Shown here one piece after another: positions 31,005-39,621 of a stretch of 64,000 nt of DNA; position 1 is the first letter of the stretch, and every line of letters starts with the position of its first letter. Source of the DNA: PALSA-612 sp964595575 (GTDB lineage: Bacteria; Actinomycetota; Thermoleophilia; Gaiellales; Gaiellaceae); assembly GCA_964595575.1 (NCBI GenBank), contig CAZQRA010000002.1:1-64000 (forward strand). Direction: 5' to 3'. The translations under genes and the position numbers were made by a program. The notes beneath the pieces are model-generated. The model was not told the origin of the DNA. It made no database searches and saw only the letters and a program-made list of their open reading frames with translations.

Positions 31005-32039
31005 TCAGGACACGGCTGCGATGAGCCGGCGCATGGGCACGAACGCGAGGGTGCCGATCGCCCGGCCCCTCCTGGTCGCGTTGTAGGCGTAGACGAGGCC
31101 GGGAGCCTCGATGGCGAGGCCGGCCGCCCGTCGCGGGAGCCTCGCGACCACCACGTCCTTCCCGGTCGTGAGCCGGAGCGCGTGCACCGTGCGCCAGGTC
31201 GCGTACACGGCGATGCCGAAGTGGAGGTCGAGGAAGGAGGCGCCTCCCGCCACCGGCAGGGAGCGCACGAACGCTCCCGTGTTGGCGTCGAAGACGTCGA
31301 TCCGCCCGTCGGCCAGGACGAGGAGGAAGTCCTTGCGCAGCGCTACCTCCTTGACTCCCGGCGTCGAGACCGAGCGGAGGAGCACGCCCTGGCCGGAGTA
31401 GAGGGCGACGGCACCTTCTCCTCGCACCGCCACCCGGCCTTGGTCGGCCGAGCCCGCAGCGAGAGCCCCGGGCCCGGAGGCCACCGTCCTCAACTCCGCT
31501 CCCTGCAGCGCTCGCAGCGTCGTCTCCGCGCTGCCGGTGGAGTCGACGGTCGTGAGCGTGGCCGCCAGGAGGTCGCCGTCCCCGACCACCCCGGTGATGG
31601 CGCCTCCCTGGGTGGGCGGCTCTCCTACCCGACGGGCGGCGGCCAGTCGCCGCTCCCGGGGGCGGGCCACAGCGGCCGCGTACAGGTAGTCGTCGGCCTC
31701 GGTGTTGCCGGTGATGTTCCGGATCCAGGCCACGCGCCCGTCGGCGATCGCCACCGCCGTCACCCGCTGGCCGTGCGGCTGGTCCGAGAAGCAGCGACCG
31801 CGGGCAGGGCCGCTGACTCTGGTGGCCGCCTCGGTGATCACGTTCCAGACGACCACCTTGTGACAGCCGCTTCCCGCGTCGTCGTCGGTGGCATAGGCGA
31901 CGAGGGGGCCGTCCATGGCCAGGGCCTCGACCCACCCGGCCACGTTCTTGACGCGAGCAGGAGGGCCGGCCGCCGCTCCTCCGGCCGCGCCGACGGCCGC
32001 GAGGGCCAACGCTCCCAGTCCGAGGACAAGACCCCGCAC
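31005..32039 (-). CDS. Secreted beta-propeller-like hypothetical protein
   Basis: 344 residues. A signal peptide (RGLVLGLGALALAAVGAAGG) is followed by repeating beta-strand units of about 40-45 residues with V-A/W-Y patterns (GPLVAYATDDDAG, GRVAWIRNITGN, GRIDVFDANTGAFVRSLPV, GIAVYATWRTVHALRLTTG). The layout fits a WD40/PQQ-like propeller, possibly with a Cys pair (GCHK and GRCF) near the N-terminus. No catalytic motif is seen. Its start lies 6 bp beyond the dprA stop, so it may be read from the competence-gene transcript. Confidence 0.7.
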   Translation of the reverse strand: MRGLVLGLGALALAAVGAAGGAAAGPPARVKNVAGWVEALAMDGPLVAYATDDDAGSGCHKVVVWNVITEAATRVSGPARGRCFSDQPHGQRVTAVAIADGRVAWIRNITGNTEADDYLYAAAVARPRERRLAAARRVGEPPTQGGAITGVVGDGDLLAATLTTVDSTGSAETTLRALQGAELRTVASGPGALAAGSADQGRVAVRGEGAVALYSGQGVLLRSVSTPGVKEVALRKDFLLVLADGRIDVFDANTGAFVRSLPVAGGASFLDLHFGIAVYATWRTVHALRLTTGKDVVVARLPRRAAGLAIEAPGLVYAYNATRRGRAIGTLAFVPMRRLIAAVS

Positions 32040-32045
32040 GCCGGC

Positions 32046-33032
32046 TCACGTTACCTGAGCCCGGTAGAGGCCGTTCGCCTCTACCGCCAGCCCCTCCAGC
32101 TCGAGCTCGGAGAGCGCCCTCGCCAGCTCGCCGGCCCCCATCCCCAGAGCGCGGGCGAGCTCGTCCGCCTGGGCAGGGCCCTGGCGAAGGCGGGCCAAGA
32201 CCCTCTGCGCCCCCTCCCCCACGGTCGGCGGCCGGGCAGCGGGGGCGTCGATGCCGAAGGCCTGGAGCACGTCGGCGGCGGAGGTGACGACCACCGCCCC
32301 CGCTCGGATCAGGCGATTGGTGCCCACCGACAGGGCGCTCGTGATCTCGCCCGGCACAGCTAGGACCTCCCTGCCTTCCTCCAGAGCCAGGTCGGCGGTG
32401 ATGAGGGCGCCCGAGCGCTCCCGGGCCTCCACCACCACCACCGCCGAGACGAGCCCGGCGATGATTCGGTTGCGGGCGGGAAACCGCCACGGCGCCGGCT
32501 CCACTCCCGGGGCGTACTCGGACACGAGCAGGCCGCGCTCGCACACGCGTCGGGCGAGCTCGGCGTGGGTAGCGGGGTAGTCGCGATCGATGCCGCAACC
32601 GAGCACCCCCACCGTGACGCCGCCCGCCTCCAGCGCCCCCCGGTGGGCCTCGCCGTCGATGCCCCGGGCGAGCCCGCTGACTACGACCAGCCCGGAGGCG
32701 GCGAGCTCGCGGCCCAGCATGCGGGCCACCGAGGCCCCGTAGGGCGAGCAGGAGCGGGCGCCCACCACCGCTACCGCCGGGCGGTCGAGAGCCTCCAGCT
32801 CCCCTGACCCGCGGACGAACAAGCCCAGGGGAGGGTCGAAGATCGAGGCCAGGGCGCGGGGAAATGAGGGAGACGAGCGGGGAAGCCAGCGGAGGCCGCG
32901 CTCGGCCAGGGAGGCGAGGTAGCGGCGCTCGTCGAAGGCGGCCTGGAAGCGCTGGAACCGGGCCCCCTTCGGCTCCGCCACGACGTGGCAGCCCGTCTCG
33001 GCAGCGAAGACGGCCCAGGCAAGCTCGCTCAC
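32046..33032 (-). CDS. dprA: DNA-processing protein DprA
   Basis: 328 residues from GTG 33032, overlapping the comM stop (GTGA). The Rossmann-like DprA core reads AVVGARSCSPYGASVARMLG, VVSGLARGIDGEAHRGALEAGG, TVGVLGCGIDRDYPATH, FPARNRIIAGLVSAVVVVEA and SGALITADLALEEGREVLAVPG. A winged-helix domain ends the protein (DELARALGMGAGELARALSELEL). It loads RecA on incoming single-stranded DNA during natural transformation. Here it follows comM and an MshEN gene, which supports a real competence locus. Confidence 0.94.
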   Translation of the reverse strand: MSELAWAVFAAETGCHVVAEPKGARFQRFQAAFDERRYLASLAERGLRWLPRSSPSFPRALASIFDPPLGLFVRGSGELEALDRPAVAVVGARSCSPYGASVARMLGRELAASGLVVVSGLARGIDGEAHRGALEAGGVTVGVLGCGIDRDYPATHAELARRVCERGLLVSEYAPGVEPAPWRFPARNRIIAGLVSAVVVVEARERSGALITADLALEEGREVLAVPGEITSALSVGTNRLIRAGAVVVTSAADVLQAFGIDAPAARPPTVGEGAQRVLARLRQGPAQADELARALGMGAGELARALSELELEGLAVEANGLYRAQVT

Positions 33033-34504
33033 GGCCCCTCCAGCTCCCGCGGCGCCCGGTAGGAGAGGGCCTCGGCCACGTGCTCGGGCAGCACCTCGCT
33101 CCGGCCGGCCAGGGCGGCGATGGAGCGGGCGACCCGAGCCACCCGGGCCCGGCCCCTGCCGGAGAGTCGAAGCCGCTCCACAGCCCGGGTGAGGAGCTCG
33201 TCGGCGGCGGCTGCCCGGCGCGGAGGAGCGGTGGCCAACAGCTCGCGGGCCGCCGCCACTCGCCGGCGCACGGGCTCCGAGGGCTCGCCCGGCCCCGCGG
33301 CCAGCTCGGATGCCCGCGGCCGGGGAACCACCACCACGAGGTCGAAGCGGTCGAGGAGGGCTCGGGAGAGCTTGGCCCTGAAGGCTTGGAGACGCTGGGG
33401 CGAGCAGACGCACTCCGCCGCCGGGTCGCCCCTGCCCCCGCACGGGCAGAGGTTCATGGTGGCCAAGAGCTGGAAGCGGGCTGGATAGAGGGCCTGGCCC
33501 TGAGCCCTGGCCACGCTGACCACGCCGTCCTCGAGCGGTTGCCGCAACGCCTCCAGGGCCGGTCGAGCGAACTCGGGCAGCTCGTCGAGGAGGAGGACGC
33601 CGTGGTGGGCGAGGCTGGCCTCCCCTGGACGGGGGCCGGGACCGCCGCCCACGATGGCGGCGGTGGAGGCACTGTGGTGGGGAGCCCGGAAGGGCGGGGT
33701 GCGGACGAGGGGGAGGCCGGGCCGAAGGAGACCGGCCACCGAGTGAATGCGCGTGACCTCCAGCGCCTCAGGGTCGCCGAGCGGGGGAAGAAGCCCGGGG
33801 AGCCGCCGGGCCAGCATCGTCTTCCCGGTGCCCGGCGGCCCCGCCAAGAGGAGGTTGTGGCCGCCGACGGCGGCGATCTCCAGCGCCCTGCGGCCCCGCT
33901 CTTGACCGCGGACGTCGCTCAGGTCGGGGTAGGCAGGCGGGGGAGCCTCCCTCCGCCCGTTGTCGGGGACGTAGGCGGGAGAGGGGATCTCGCCCCTCAG
34001 GTAGGCGACCGCCTGAGCCAGGTGGCGCAAGGGGATGGGCTCGATCCCGACAAGAGCCGCTTCCGCCGCCGACTCGGGGGCGCAGAGCAGCCGCCGTAGG
34101 CCGGAGCGGCGCGCTCCCTCCGCGGCCGCCAGCACGCCGCTCACCGGCCGCACCCGCCCGTCCAAGCCCAGCTCGCCGATCGCCGCGTGCTCCCTCAGGC
34201 CCTCGAGGGGGATCTGGCGGCTGGCGGCGAGGACGGCTAGGGCGATGGCCAGGTCGAACCCCGAGCCCTCCTTGCGCAACCCGGCTGGGGCCAGGTTGAC
34301 CGTGATCCGGCGCTGGGGCCACTGGAGCTCGGCGGCCACGATCCCGCTGCGAACGCGGTGCTTCGCCTCCTGGCAGGCCCGGTCGGCCAGCCCCACGATG
34401 GTGAAGCTGGGAACGCCGCTCGCCACGTGGGCCTCCACCTCCACCCGCCGCGCCTCCAGTCCCACCAGGGCATGGGTCACCGTCCGGGCCAGCACCCGGG
34501 TCAC
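33029..34504 (-). CDS. comM: ComM/YifB family AAA+ Mg-chelatase-like ATPase
   Basis: 491 residues. A Lon-like N-terminal domain (VEVEAHVASGVPSFTIVGLAD, NLAPAGLRKEGSGFDLAIAL) is followed by the AAA+ module: Walker A LLLAGPPGTGKTMLARRLPG, Walker B LLLDELPEF, and the Cys-rich NLCPCGGRG/CVCSPQRL loop seen in this family, then the C-terminal Mg-chelatase helical region. ComM is a hexameric helicase that promotes branch migration during integration of transforming DNA. It sits directly upstream of dprA with a 4 bp overlap. Confidence 0.94.
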   Translation of the reverse strand: MTRVLARTVTHALVGLEARRVEVEAHVASGVPSFTIVGLADRACQEAKHRVRSGIVAAELQWPQRRITVNLAPAGLRKEGSGFDLAIALAVLAASRQIPLEGLREHAAIGELGLDGRVRPVSGVLAAAEGARRSGLRRLLCAPESAAEAALVGIEPIPLRHLAQAVAYLRGEIPSPAYVPDNGRREAPPPAYPDLSDVRGQERGRRALEIAAVGGHNLLLAGPPGTGKTMLARRLPGLLPPLGDPEALEVTRIHSVAGLLRPGLPLVRTPPFRAPHHSASTAAIVGGGPGPRPGEASLAHHGVLLLDELPEFARPALEALRQPLEDGVVSVARAQGQALYPARFQLLATMNLCPCGGRGDPAAECVCSPQRLQAFRAKLSRALLDRFDLVVVVPRPRASELAAGPGEPSEPVRRRVAAARELLATAPPRRAAAADELLTRAVERLRLSGRGRARVARVARSIAALAGRSEVLPEHVAEALSYRAPRELEGP

Positions 34505-34549
34505 GCTAGCGCCGCTTCCGACTCGACTCTCTACCCGAGCTGTGACGAC

Positions 34550-35035
34550 TCAGCGCCGAGAGGGAGGGGGACCGCTGCCCAGGAGCGAGCTGTGGATCCT
34601 GGCGATGGCCAGCTCCAGCTCGATCCGATCCGCCACCCCCAGCCGGATCGGCAGCGGTATCGAGGCCCGCAGCCGGTCGCATGCCCCCACGTCCGTGGGG
34701 TCGGCGATGGCTACCAGGACGACGCCCTCGGGCAGCAGCCGCACCGGCAGCGCCTGGTACCGGCGGGCCAGGGGAGCTGGGAGGAGCCTCGCCAGCTCCT
34801 CGTCGATCCGCTCCCGGCCCAGGTCGACGAACTCCATCTCGTACTGCCGGGAGAGCGCCCAGGCGACGTCGCGGCTCGTCACCCAGCCCAAGTCGACGAG
34901 GATCTCCCCCAGGCGCCGGTGGGCGTGCTCCTGGTCGAGCAGGGCCAGCTCCAGCTGCTCGAGCGTGATCAACCCCTCCTGGACGAGGAGCGATCCCAAG
35001 GGAAGCCAAGGGGGGCGTTCCGCCATCACCGACAT
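34550..35035 (-). CDS. Stand-alone MshEN (T2SS/T4P ATPase N-terminal) domain protein
   Basis: 161 residues from ATG 35035 (AAGGAT ribosome site; ATG 35026 is an alternative). It is an MshEN/GspE-N module: LGSLLVQEGLITLEQLELAL, RLGEILVDLGWVTSRDVAWALSRQ, then the VDLGRERIDEELARLLPAPLARRYQALPV and VAIADPTD region of the second half. No PilB-type ATPase domain follows. MshEN domains in PilB/MshE bind cyclic di-GMP, so this could be a messenger-binding regulator of a type IV pilus or DNA-uptake machine. It lies 45 bp upstream of comM on the same strand. Confidence 0.8.
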   Translation of the reverse strand: MSVMAERPPWLPLGSLLVQEGLITLEQLELALLDQEHAHRRLGEILVDLGWVTSRDVAWALSRQYEMEFVDLGRERIDEELARLLPAPLARRYQALPVRLLPEGVVLVAIADPTDVGACDRLRASIPLPIRLGVADRIELELAIARIHSSLLGSGPPPSRR

Positions 35036-35107
35036 CTGTCGGCATCCTTCCCCGCGCTCCTTAGCCCCCGTCAGGCCCGTCCGCGCGCCTCCGTAGACTG
35101 CGGCGCC

Positions 35108-36235
35108 GTGCCTGGACTCACCCAGGAGGCCCTCTATGGCCGCCTCGACCTCGAGCTTTCCTGGTCGGAGTACGAGCTGCCCCAGATCGAGCGCACCAAG
35201 CACGTCCACGGCCTCCACCCCTACCTGGGGAAGTTCATCCCCCAGCTCGTGGAGACCTTCCTGCGCCGCTACTTCCGGCCCGGCCAGTGCGTGTACGACC
35301 CCTTCTGCGGATCGGGGACGACCCTGGTGGAGGCCAATATCTTCGGCTGCGACGCGATCGGCTGCGACATCTCCGCCTTCAACTGCCTGCTCGCCCGGGT
35401 GAAGACGACTCCCCAGCCCCTCCTCCGCCTCGAGCTCGGGCTGGGAAGCGCTCTCGAGGAGGCTCTTCGCTCCCCCCCGCCCTCGGTCGAGGAGGCCACG
35501 GACTGGCTCAAGCGCTGGTACGCGCCCCGGGCCCTGAGCGAGCTTCTCGCCTACCGGGCGGCTATCGCCCGCCTCGACCCCGACCTTCGGCCCGTGGCCG
35601 AGGTCGTCCTCTCCCGCGCCGCCCGCTCGGCCCGTCTTGCCCCCCACTTCGATCTCGACTTCCCCTCCCGACCGGCGAGGGGGCCGTACTTCTGCCACAA
35701 GCACAAGCGCACGTGCCGGCCGGTCGAGGAGGCAGGGAAGTTCCTCCGCCGCTATACCGTGGACACCGTCCGCCGGTTGCGGGAGGTCGCTGGGCGGCGA
35801 ACCAGTCGGCGGGTGGCCGTCCTCCACGGGGACGCCCGCGCTCTTCGCCTTCCCTTCCCCGCCTCGGGGATCATCACCTCGCCCCCCTACCCCGGCCTCA
35901 TCGACTACCACGAGCAGCACCGCTACGCCTACGAGCTTCTGGGCCTCCGCGATCGACGGGAGGAGGAGATCGGAGCGGCAGCCTCCGGCACCTCGCGGGC
36001 TGCCCTCCGCCGCTACGTGGAGGAGGTCGCCCGCGCCTTCGCCAACGCCACCCGCCAGCTCCCCCGGGGTAGCCCGGTGGTGATCGTGGTCAACGACTCC
36101 CGCCGCCTGTACCCGGAGATCTTGGAGCGAGCAGGACTCCTCCTCGAGGATCGGATTACCCGCCACGTCAACCGTAGGACCGGCCGCAGAGCAGGCGAGT
36201 TCTTCGAGGACGTGCTCGTCTGCCGCGTCCCCTGA
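35108..36235 (+). CDS. Solitary DNA methyltransferase (N6A/N4C type)
   Basis: 375 residues from GTG 35108. The SAM-binding motif DPFCGSGTT lies at 64-72 and the catalytic TSPPYPG at about 257-263, with roughly 185 residues between, the motif I - target domain - motif IV order of the alpha class. The middle contains a His/Lys/Cys stretch (YFCHKHKRTCRPVEEA). No restriction endonuclease or specificity subunit is adjacent, so it is an orphan. It is divergent from the MshEN-comM-dprA genes. Target sequence unknown; RNA methylation is a less likely alternative. Confidence 0.8.
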   Translation: MPGLTQEALYGRLDLELSWSEYELPQIERTKHVHGLHPYLGKFIPQLVETFLRRYFRPGQCVYDPFCGSGTTLVEANIFGCDAIGCDISAFNCLLARVKTTPQPLLRLELGLGSALEEALRSPPPSVEEATDWLKRWYAPRALSELLAYRAAIARLDPDLRPVAEVVLSRAARSARLAPHFDLDFPSRPARGPYFCHKHKRTCRPVEEAGKFLRRYTVDTVRRLREVAGRRTSRRVAVLHGDARALRLPFPASGIITSPPYPGLIDYHEQHRYAYELLGLRDRREEEIGAAASGTSRAALRRYVEEVARAFANATRQLPRGSPVVIVVNDSRRLYPEILERAGLLLEDRITRHVNRRTGRRAGEFFEDVLVCRVP

Positions 36236-36267
36236 CCCGCCTGCCGCCCAGGGCCGTCGGGAAGGCC

Positions 36268-36293
36268 GGGGCCGGCCGCCGAGGGCCGGCCCC
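36268..36293. terminator. Bidirectional GC hairpin between convergent genes
   Basis: GGGGCCGGC (36268-36276) and GCCGGCCCC (36285-36293) form a perfect 9 bp stem with an 8 nt loop, between the stops of the methyltransferase gene and htpX. No T-run is present on either side; termination is inferred from position and stability. Confidence 0.5.
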
Positions 36294-36313
36294 GACACGC
36301 TGCGCGCTCAGCC

Positions 36314-37186
36314 CTAGCCGTAGTGGAGGCCGCGGGCCGCGTCGTAGGCCCGCAGCCGCCGCACCCGCTCGGCGATGGGCGGGTGGGTCGAGAACAGGGT
36401 GGCGACGCCGCCGCCCCGCAGGGGGTTGACGATGTAGAGCGAGGCGGTGGCCGGGTTCACGTCCATGGGCACCGCCTGCCGGCCCCGCTCCAGCGTCTCC
36501 AAGGCGTCGGCCAGGGGCTTGCCCTCCCCGAGCACCCTCGCCGCCGTCGCGTCGGCCAGGTACTCGCGCTGGCGGGAGACGGCGAGTTGGAGCAGGGTGG
36601 CGGCGATGGGACCGATCACGAGCGCGGCGATGGCGCCGATCGCCCCCAGAGGGCTTTCGTCCTCGTCCCTGGAGACCCCGAAGAAGAGCATGTACTGGAG
36701 CATGGAAATGGCCCCCGCGATCATGGCCGCGATCGAGGCCACCAGGATGTCCCGGTTGCGGATGTGGGCGAACTCGTGGGCGAGGACGCCCCGCACCTGG
36801 TCGGCGGGAAGGTACCGTAGCAGCCCCTCCGTGACGGCCACCACGGCGTGCCGCGGGTTGCGGCCGGTGGCGAAGGCGTTCGGCTGCTCGGAGGGGATCA
36901 TGTACAGCCGGGGCATGGGCACCTGGAAGCGCTCGGCCAGCTCCCGCACCATGGCGTAGAGCTCCGGCGCCTGGGCCTCCTCGATGGGCTTGGCTCGGCT
37001 GGCCATGAGCGCGAACTTGTCCGAGAACCAGTAGGCGAGGAGGTTCATGACCACGGCCATGACGATGAAGCCGTAAAGGGCCCCACCTCCGATGAGCGCC
37101 CCGATCCCTACGAGAAGAGCGCTCAGGGCTGCGAGCAGAAGCCAGGTACGGACTCTGGTCGTCAGGCTTGCCTGGGTAACCGACAT
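36314..37186 (-). CDS. htpX: HtpX-like membrane zinc metalloprotease
   Basis: 290 residues from ATG 37186, which has AAAGGAG about 12 nt upstream. Two membrane helices (about 13-55) precede the catalytic domain with GVLAHEFAHIRNRD (HExxH zinc site) and the third ligand Glu in RQREYLADATAARV. PNAFATGRNP and FSTHPPIAERVRRL are family hallmarks. Two more hydrophobic helices lie after the HExxH. It degrades misfolded membrane proteins. No heat-shock operator was recognised upstream. Confidence 0.94.
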   Translation of the reverse strand: MSVTQASLTTRVRTWLLLAALSALLVGIGALIGGGALYGFIVMAVVMNLLAYWFSDKFALMASRAKPIEEAQAPELYAMVRELAERFQVPMPRLYMIPSEQPNAFATGRNPRHAVVAVTEGLLRYLPADQVRGVLAHEFAHIRNRDILVASIAAMIAGAISMLQYMLFFGVSRDEDESPLGAIGAIAALVIGPIAATLLQLAVSRQREYLADATAARVLGEGKPLADALETLERGRQAVPMDVNPATASLYIVNPLRGGGVATLFSTHPPIAERVRRLRAYDAARGLHYG

Positions 37187-37354
37187 CGTCTGCTGAAGCT
37201 CCTTTCGGCTGAACGCATACGAATACGAGCAGCCGAAGGTTTCTCCCGCCACGAGGGCCGACGCGCCCGGGCCGAGGCCGTTCTGACGAGCGCGCCCGTT
37301 CGGGGATAGTGCCCCTCGGCTCCTCAAACGATAGCCGATCGCCCGGGGGCGGCG

Positions 37355-37681
37355 CTAGAAGGCCTCGCGCATGCGCCGAAGCCTGCCCGAGGACACCGCC
37401 ACCACCTCGAAGGTGACCTCGAGGTCGGCCAGGTCGGGGCGGGTGGCCAGGAACGCTTCCGCCGCCCGGCGCAGCCGGCGTCGCTTCTCGGGACCCACCA
37501 TCTCGGCCGGCGAGCCCCAGTCGGGCCCTCCCTTGCTCTTCACCTCGCACAGGACCAGGCGCGAGCCCCGGCGAGCGACGAGGTCGATCTCGTTCCCCGC
37601 CGCCCACACGTTGGCGGCCACCACCCGGTAGCCGCGTAGCCGGTAGTGCCAGGCCGCTCGGCGCTCGGCCCGGTTCCTCAC
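37355..37681 (-). CDS. YraN/UPF0102 family nuclease-like protein
   Basis: 108 residues from GTG 37681, overlapping the rnhB stop by 4 bp. It has the PD-(D/E)XK-like core of UPF0102: ERRAAWHYRLRGYRVVAANV, then GNEIDLVARRGSRLVLCEVKSK, and RRRLRRAAEAFL. The family is often found next to rnhB, and a role in nucleic acid processing is assumed but not proven. Length is normal. Confidence 0.9.
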   Translation of the reverse strand: MRNRAERRAAWHYRLRGYRVVAANVWAAGNEIDLVARRGSRLVLCEVKSKGGPDWGSPAEMVGPEKRRRLRRAAEAFLATRPDLADLEVTFEVVAVSSGRLRRMREAF

Positions 37682-38406
37682 GCGACGTAGCACAGAGCCT
37701 GGAAGGAGAGGCGGTGGATGGCGCTGGGGCCGTGGGTCCGCACGGACGCCGCGTGGGCAGGGGTGATGTAGCCCACGTGGGAGGCGAACCCATAGCCAGG
37801 GAAGAGGGCGTCCATCCGCCGCATGATGCGATCGCGGACGACCTTGGCCACGACCGAGGCCGAGGCCACCGCAGCCGAGCGACGGTCGCCTTCGACGAGG
37901 GCCAGGTGCTCGGGCGCCTCCGGCCCCAGGGAAAAGCCGTCGACGAGGCAGGCCTGGGCAGGGGGGCTCAGGGAGGCCAGGACCTCCCTGAGCCCGGCGA
38001 GGTTGCAGGCGTGAAGACCGCGGCGGTCGATCTCCCCCGCCGGGTACACCCGCACCACCACCCGCTGGGCGAGTCGCACCACGCACCGAAACAGCCGCTC
38101 CCGCTCGTCGGGCCGGAGCTCCTTGGAGTCGGCCAGCCCGGCCAGCGGACGCGCTCTCGAGCCCCGGAGCGAGGCGTAGTCGAGGAGGACGCCGGCCACG
38201 ACCAGGGGGCCGGCCAGGGATCCCCGGCCCGCCTCGTCGGCGCCCGCCACGAGGCGGACGCCGAGCCGGAGGTCGAAGCTCCGCAGCTTGGCCCCGCTGC
38301 TACGCGGGCTCGCCCCCTGCTTCGCTCGGCCTCGCCTCGGCTTCGCTCGCCTCGGGCCCTGGCCCTGTGGCCTGGCCCTCGTCGCTGTCGGTGACGGCGC
38401 GGGCAC
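37678..38406 (-). CDS. rnhB: Ribonuclease HII
   Basis: Removes ribonucleotides and RNA primers from DNA. Catalytic residues lie in VAGADEAGRGSLAGPLVVAG (D, E), in LADSKELRPDERERLF and in VEGDRRSAAVASASVVAKVVRD (D); PAHAASVRTHGPSAIHRLSF ends the core. The only ATG/GTG/TTG start long enough is GTG 38406, which adds about 40 basic residues encoded inside the low-complexity tail of rplS. CTG 38286 would give a normal 202-residue enzyme without the extension. It overlaps yraN (4 bp). Confidence 0.92.
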   Translation of the reverse strand: MPAPSPTATRARPQGQGPRRAKPRRGRAKQGASPRSSGAKLRSFDLRLGVRLVAGADEAGRGSLAGPLVVAGVLLDYASLRGSRARPLAGLADSKELRPDERERLFRCVVRLAQRVVVRVYPAGEIDRRGLHACNLAGLREVLASLSPPAQACLVDGFSLGPEAPEHLALVEGDRRSAAVASASVVAKVVRDRIMRRMDALFPGYGFASHVGYITPAHAASVRTHGPSAIHRLSFQALCYVA

Positions 38407-38773
38407 CGGCCGAGGATACCTTGCCCCCGTGCTGCTTTGCCCGCACGCGCGCCTTCTTTCCCAGCTTCGTGCGCAAGTAGTAGAGCTTGGCCCGGTTGAC
38501 GTCGCCGATCTGGACGACCTCGATCTTCTCGATCTTGGGCGAGTGCAAGGGAAAGGTCCGCTCGACGCCCACCCCGAACGAGTGCTTGCGGACCGTGAAC
38601 GTCTCCCGAAGGCCGGCCCCCTGGCGCTTGATCACGGTCCCCTCGAACACCTGCACCCGGCGTCGCTGCCCCTCGATGACCTGGAAGTGGACGCGAACGG
38701 TGTCTCCCGCCTTGAACTCGGGCAAGGATTGGCGCAGCTGGCGCTGCTCGAGGGCGTCGATAATCGTGCTCAT
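38300..38773 (-). CDS. rplS: 50S ribosomal protein bL19
   Basis: 157 residues. The core (about 1-117) is standard bL19: FKAGDTVRVHFQVIEGQRRR, VQVFEGTVIKRQGAG, ETFTVRKHSFGVGVERTFPL and KIEKIEVVQIGDVNRAKLYY. A 40-residue acidic, Ala/Glu/Gly-rich C-terminal extension follows, coded by an imperfect GAGGC/GAAGC repeat that also overlaps the 5' end of rnhB in another frame. It comes after lepB here, although trmD-rplS-lepB is the commoner order. Confidence 0.95.
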   Translation of the reverse strand: MSTIIDALEQRQLRQSLPEFKAGDTVRVHFQVIEGQRRRVQVFEGTVIKRQGAGLRETFTVRKHSFGVGVERTFPLHSPKIEKIEVVQIGDVNRAKLYYLRTKLGKKARVRAKQHGGKVSSAGARAVTDSDEGQATGPGPEASEAEARPSEAGGEPA

Positions 38774-38850
38774 AGCGAGGGCGGGCTGGTGAGGCGCCCC
38801 CATCCTAGCGGAATCGAGCTCCCCGGCTTGCCAGAGGAGGCAGCCTCGCT

Positions 38851-39621
38851 CTAGCGGAAGCCGATCCGGTCGGGGGGCCAGTAGACGAAGAACACCTGGC
38901 CCACGATGTTCTTGCGGGGCACCGTTCCCCAGTCGCGCGAGTCGCAGGACTGGGCCCGGTTGTCGCCCATGAAGAAGTACTGACCCTCGGGAATGCGGCG
39001 AGGGGGATGGGTCTCCGAGTCTCGCCGGTCGGGCTCGATGTAGGGCTCGATCAGCCGTCGGCCGTTGATGTAGACGACGCCGTTCCTTTCCTCCCACGTC
39101 TCCCCAGGGAGGGCGATGAGGCGCTTGACGAAGGTCTGGCTGGAGTCCCTGCTCGTGCACTCCGAGTCCCGCCGCGGGGTCTTGAAGACCACGATGTCGC
39201 CCCGGGCCGGCTTGCGGAAGTGGTAGATGAACCGGTTGGCGAGCACCCGGTCGGAGAAGCGGGCCTGGCAGCCGGGCGCGGGCCGGGCGCAGTGGAGGGT
39301 CGGCTCCATAGAGGAGGAGGGAATGCGGTACGGGTTCACGACCCAGGCCTTGATCGCGAGGACGATGGCGATCGCCCCGGCGATGGTCACCGCCCAGTCG
39401 ATGACCACCCGAGCCCATCGGGGAAGGCCGGCGGTGAGTCGGGCGATGGGGTTCCAGGAGGGCCGAGGGGGGGCGATGGACGCCTCCCCCGCCGGCTCCT
39501 GCTGCTCGTCCTCCTCGGCCTGCTCGAGCGGGATCGCCTCCCCCTGCTCCACCGGGTTGCCGCTCCCGGGCTGAGCCGGCGGGCGGGTAGCGGGAGGCTC
39601 GCCGGGCCCGAGCTCGGTCAC
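38851..39621 (-). CDS. lepB: Signal peptidase I
   Basis: 256 residues from GTG 39621, overlapping the trmD stop (GTGA). An acidic, Pro-rich cytoplasmic extension of about 65 residues leads to one membrane helix (about 71-96), then the catalytic Ser104 in RIPSSSMEPTL and Lys166 in FVKRLIALPG. The GDNR box reads FFMGDNRAQSCDSRDWG. Two Cys (CARPAPGC) sit in the extracytoplasmic loop. It cleaves signal peptides of secreted proteins such as the CAP and propeller proteins in this window. Confidence 0.95.
   Translation of the reverse strand: MTELGPGEPPATRPPAQPGSGNPVEQGEAIPLEQAEEDEQQEPAGEASIAPPRPSWNPIARLTAGLPRWARVVIDWAVTIAGAIAIVLAIKAWVVNPYRIPSSSMEPTLHCARPAPGCQARFSDRVLANRFIYHFRKPARGDIVVFKTPRRDSECTSRDSSQTFVKRLIALPGETWEERNGVVYINGRRLIEPYIEPDRRDSETHPPRRIPEGQYFFMGDNRAQSCDSRDWGTVPRKNIVGQVFFVYWPPDRIGFR

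Noticed and set aside
30448..32598. Long minus-strand frame overlapping dprA and the propeller gene
   Set aside because: Composition is Arg/Gly-rich shadow; the real genes in this area have clear domains in other frames.
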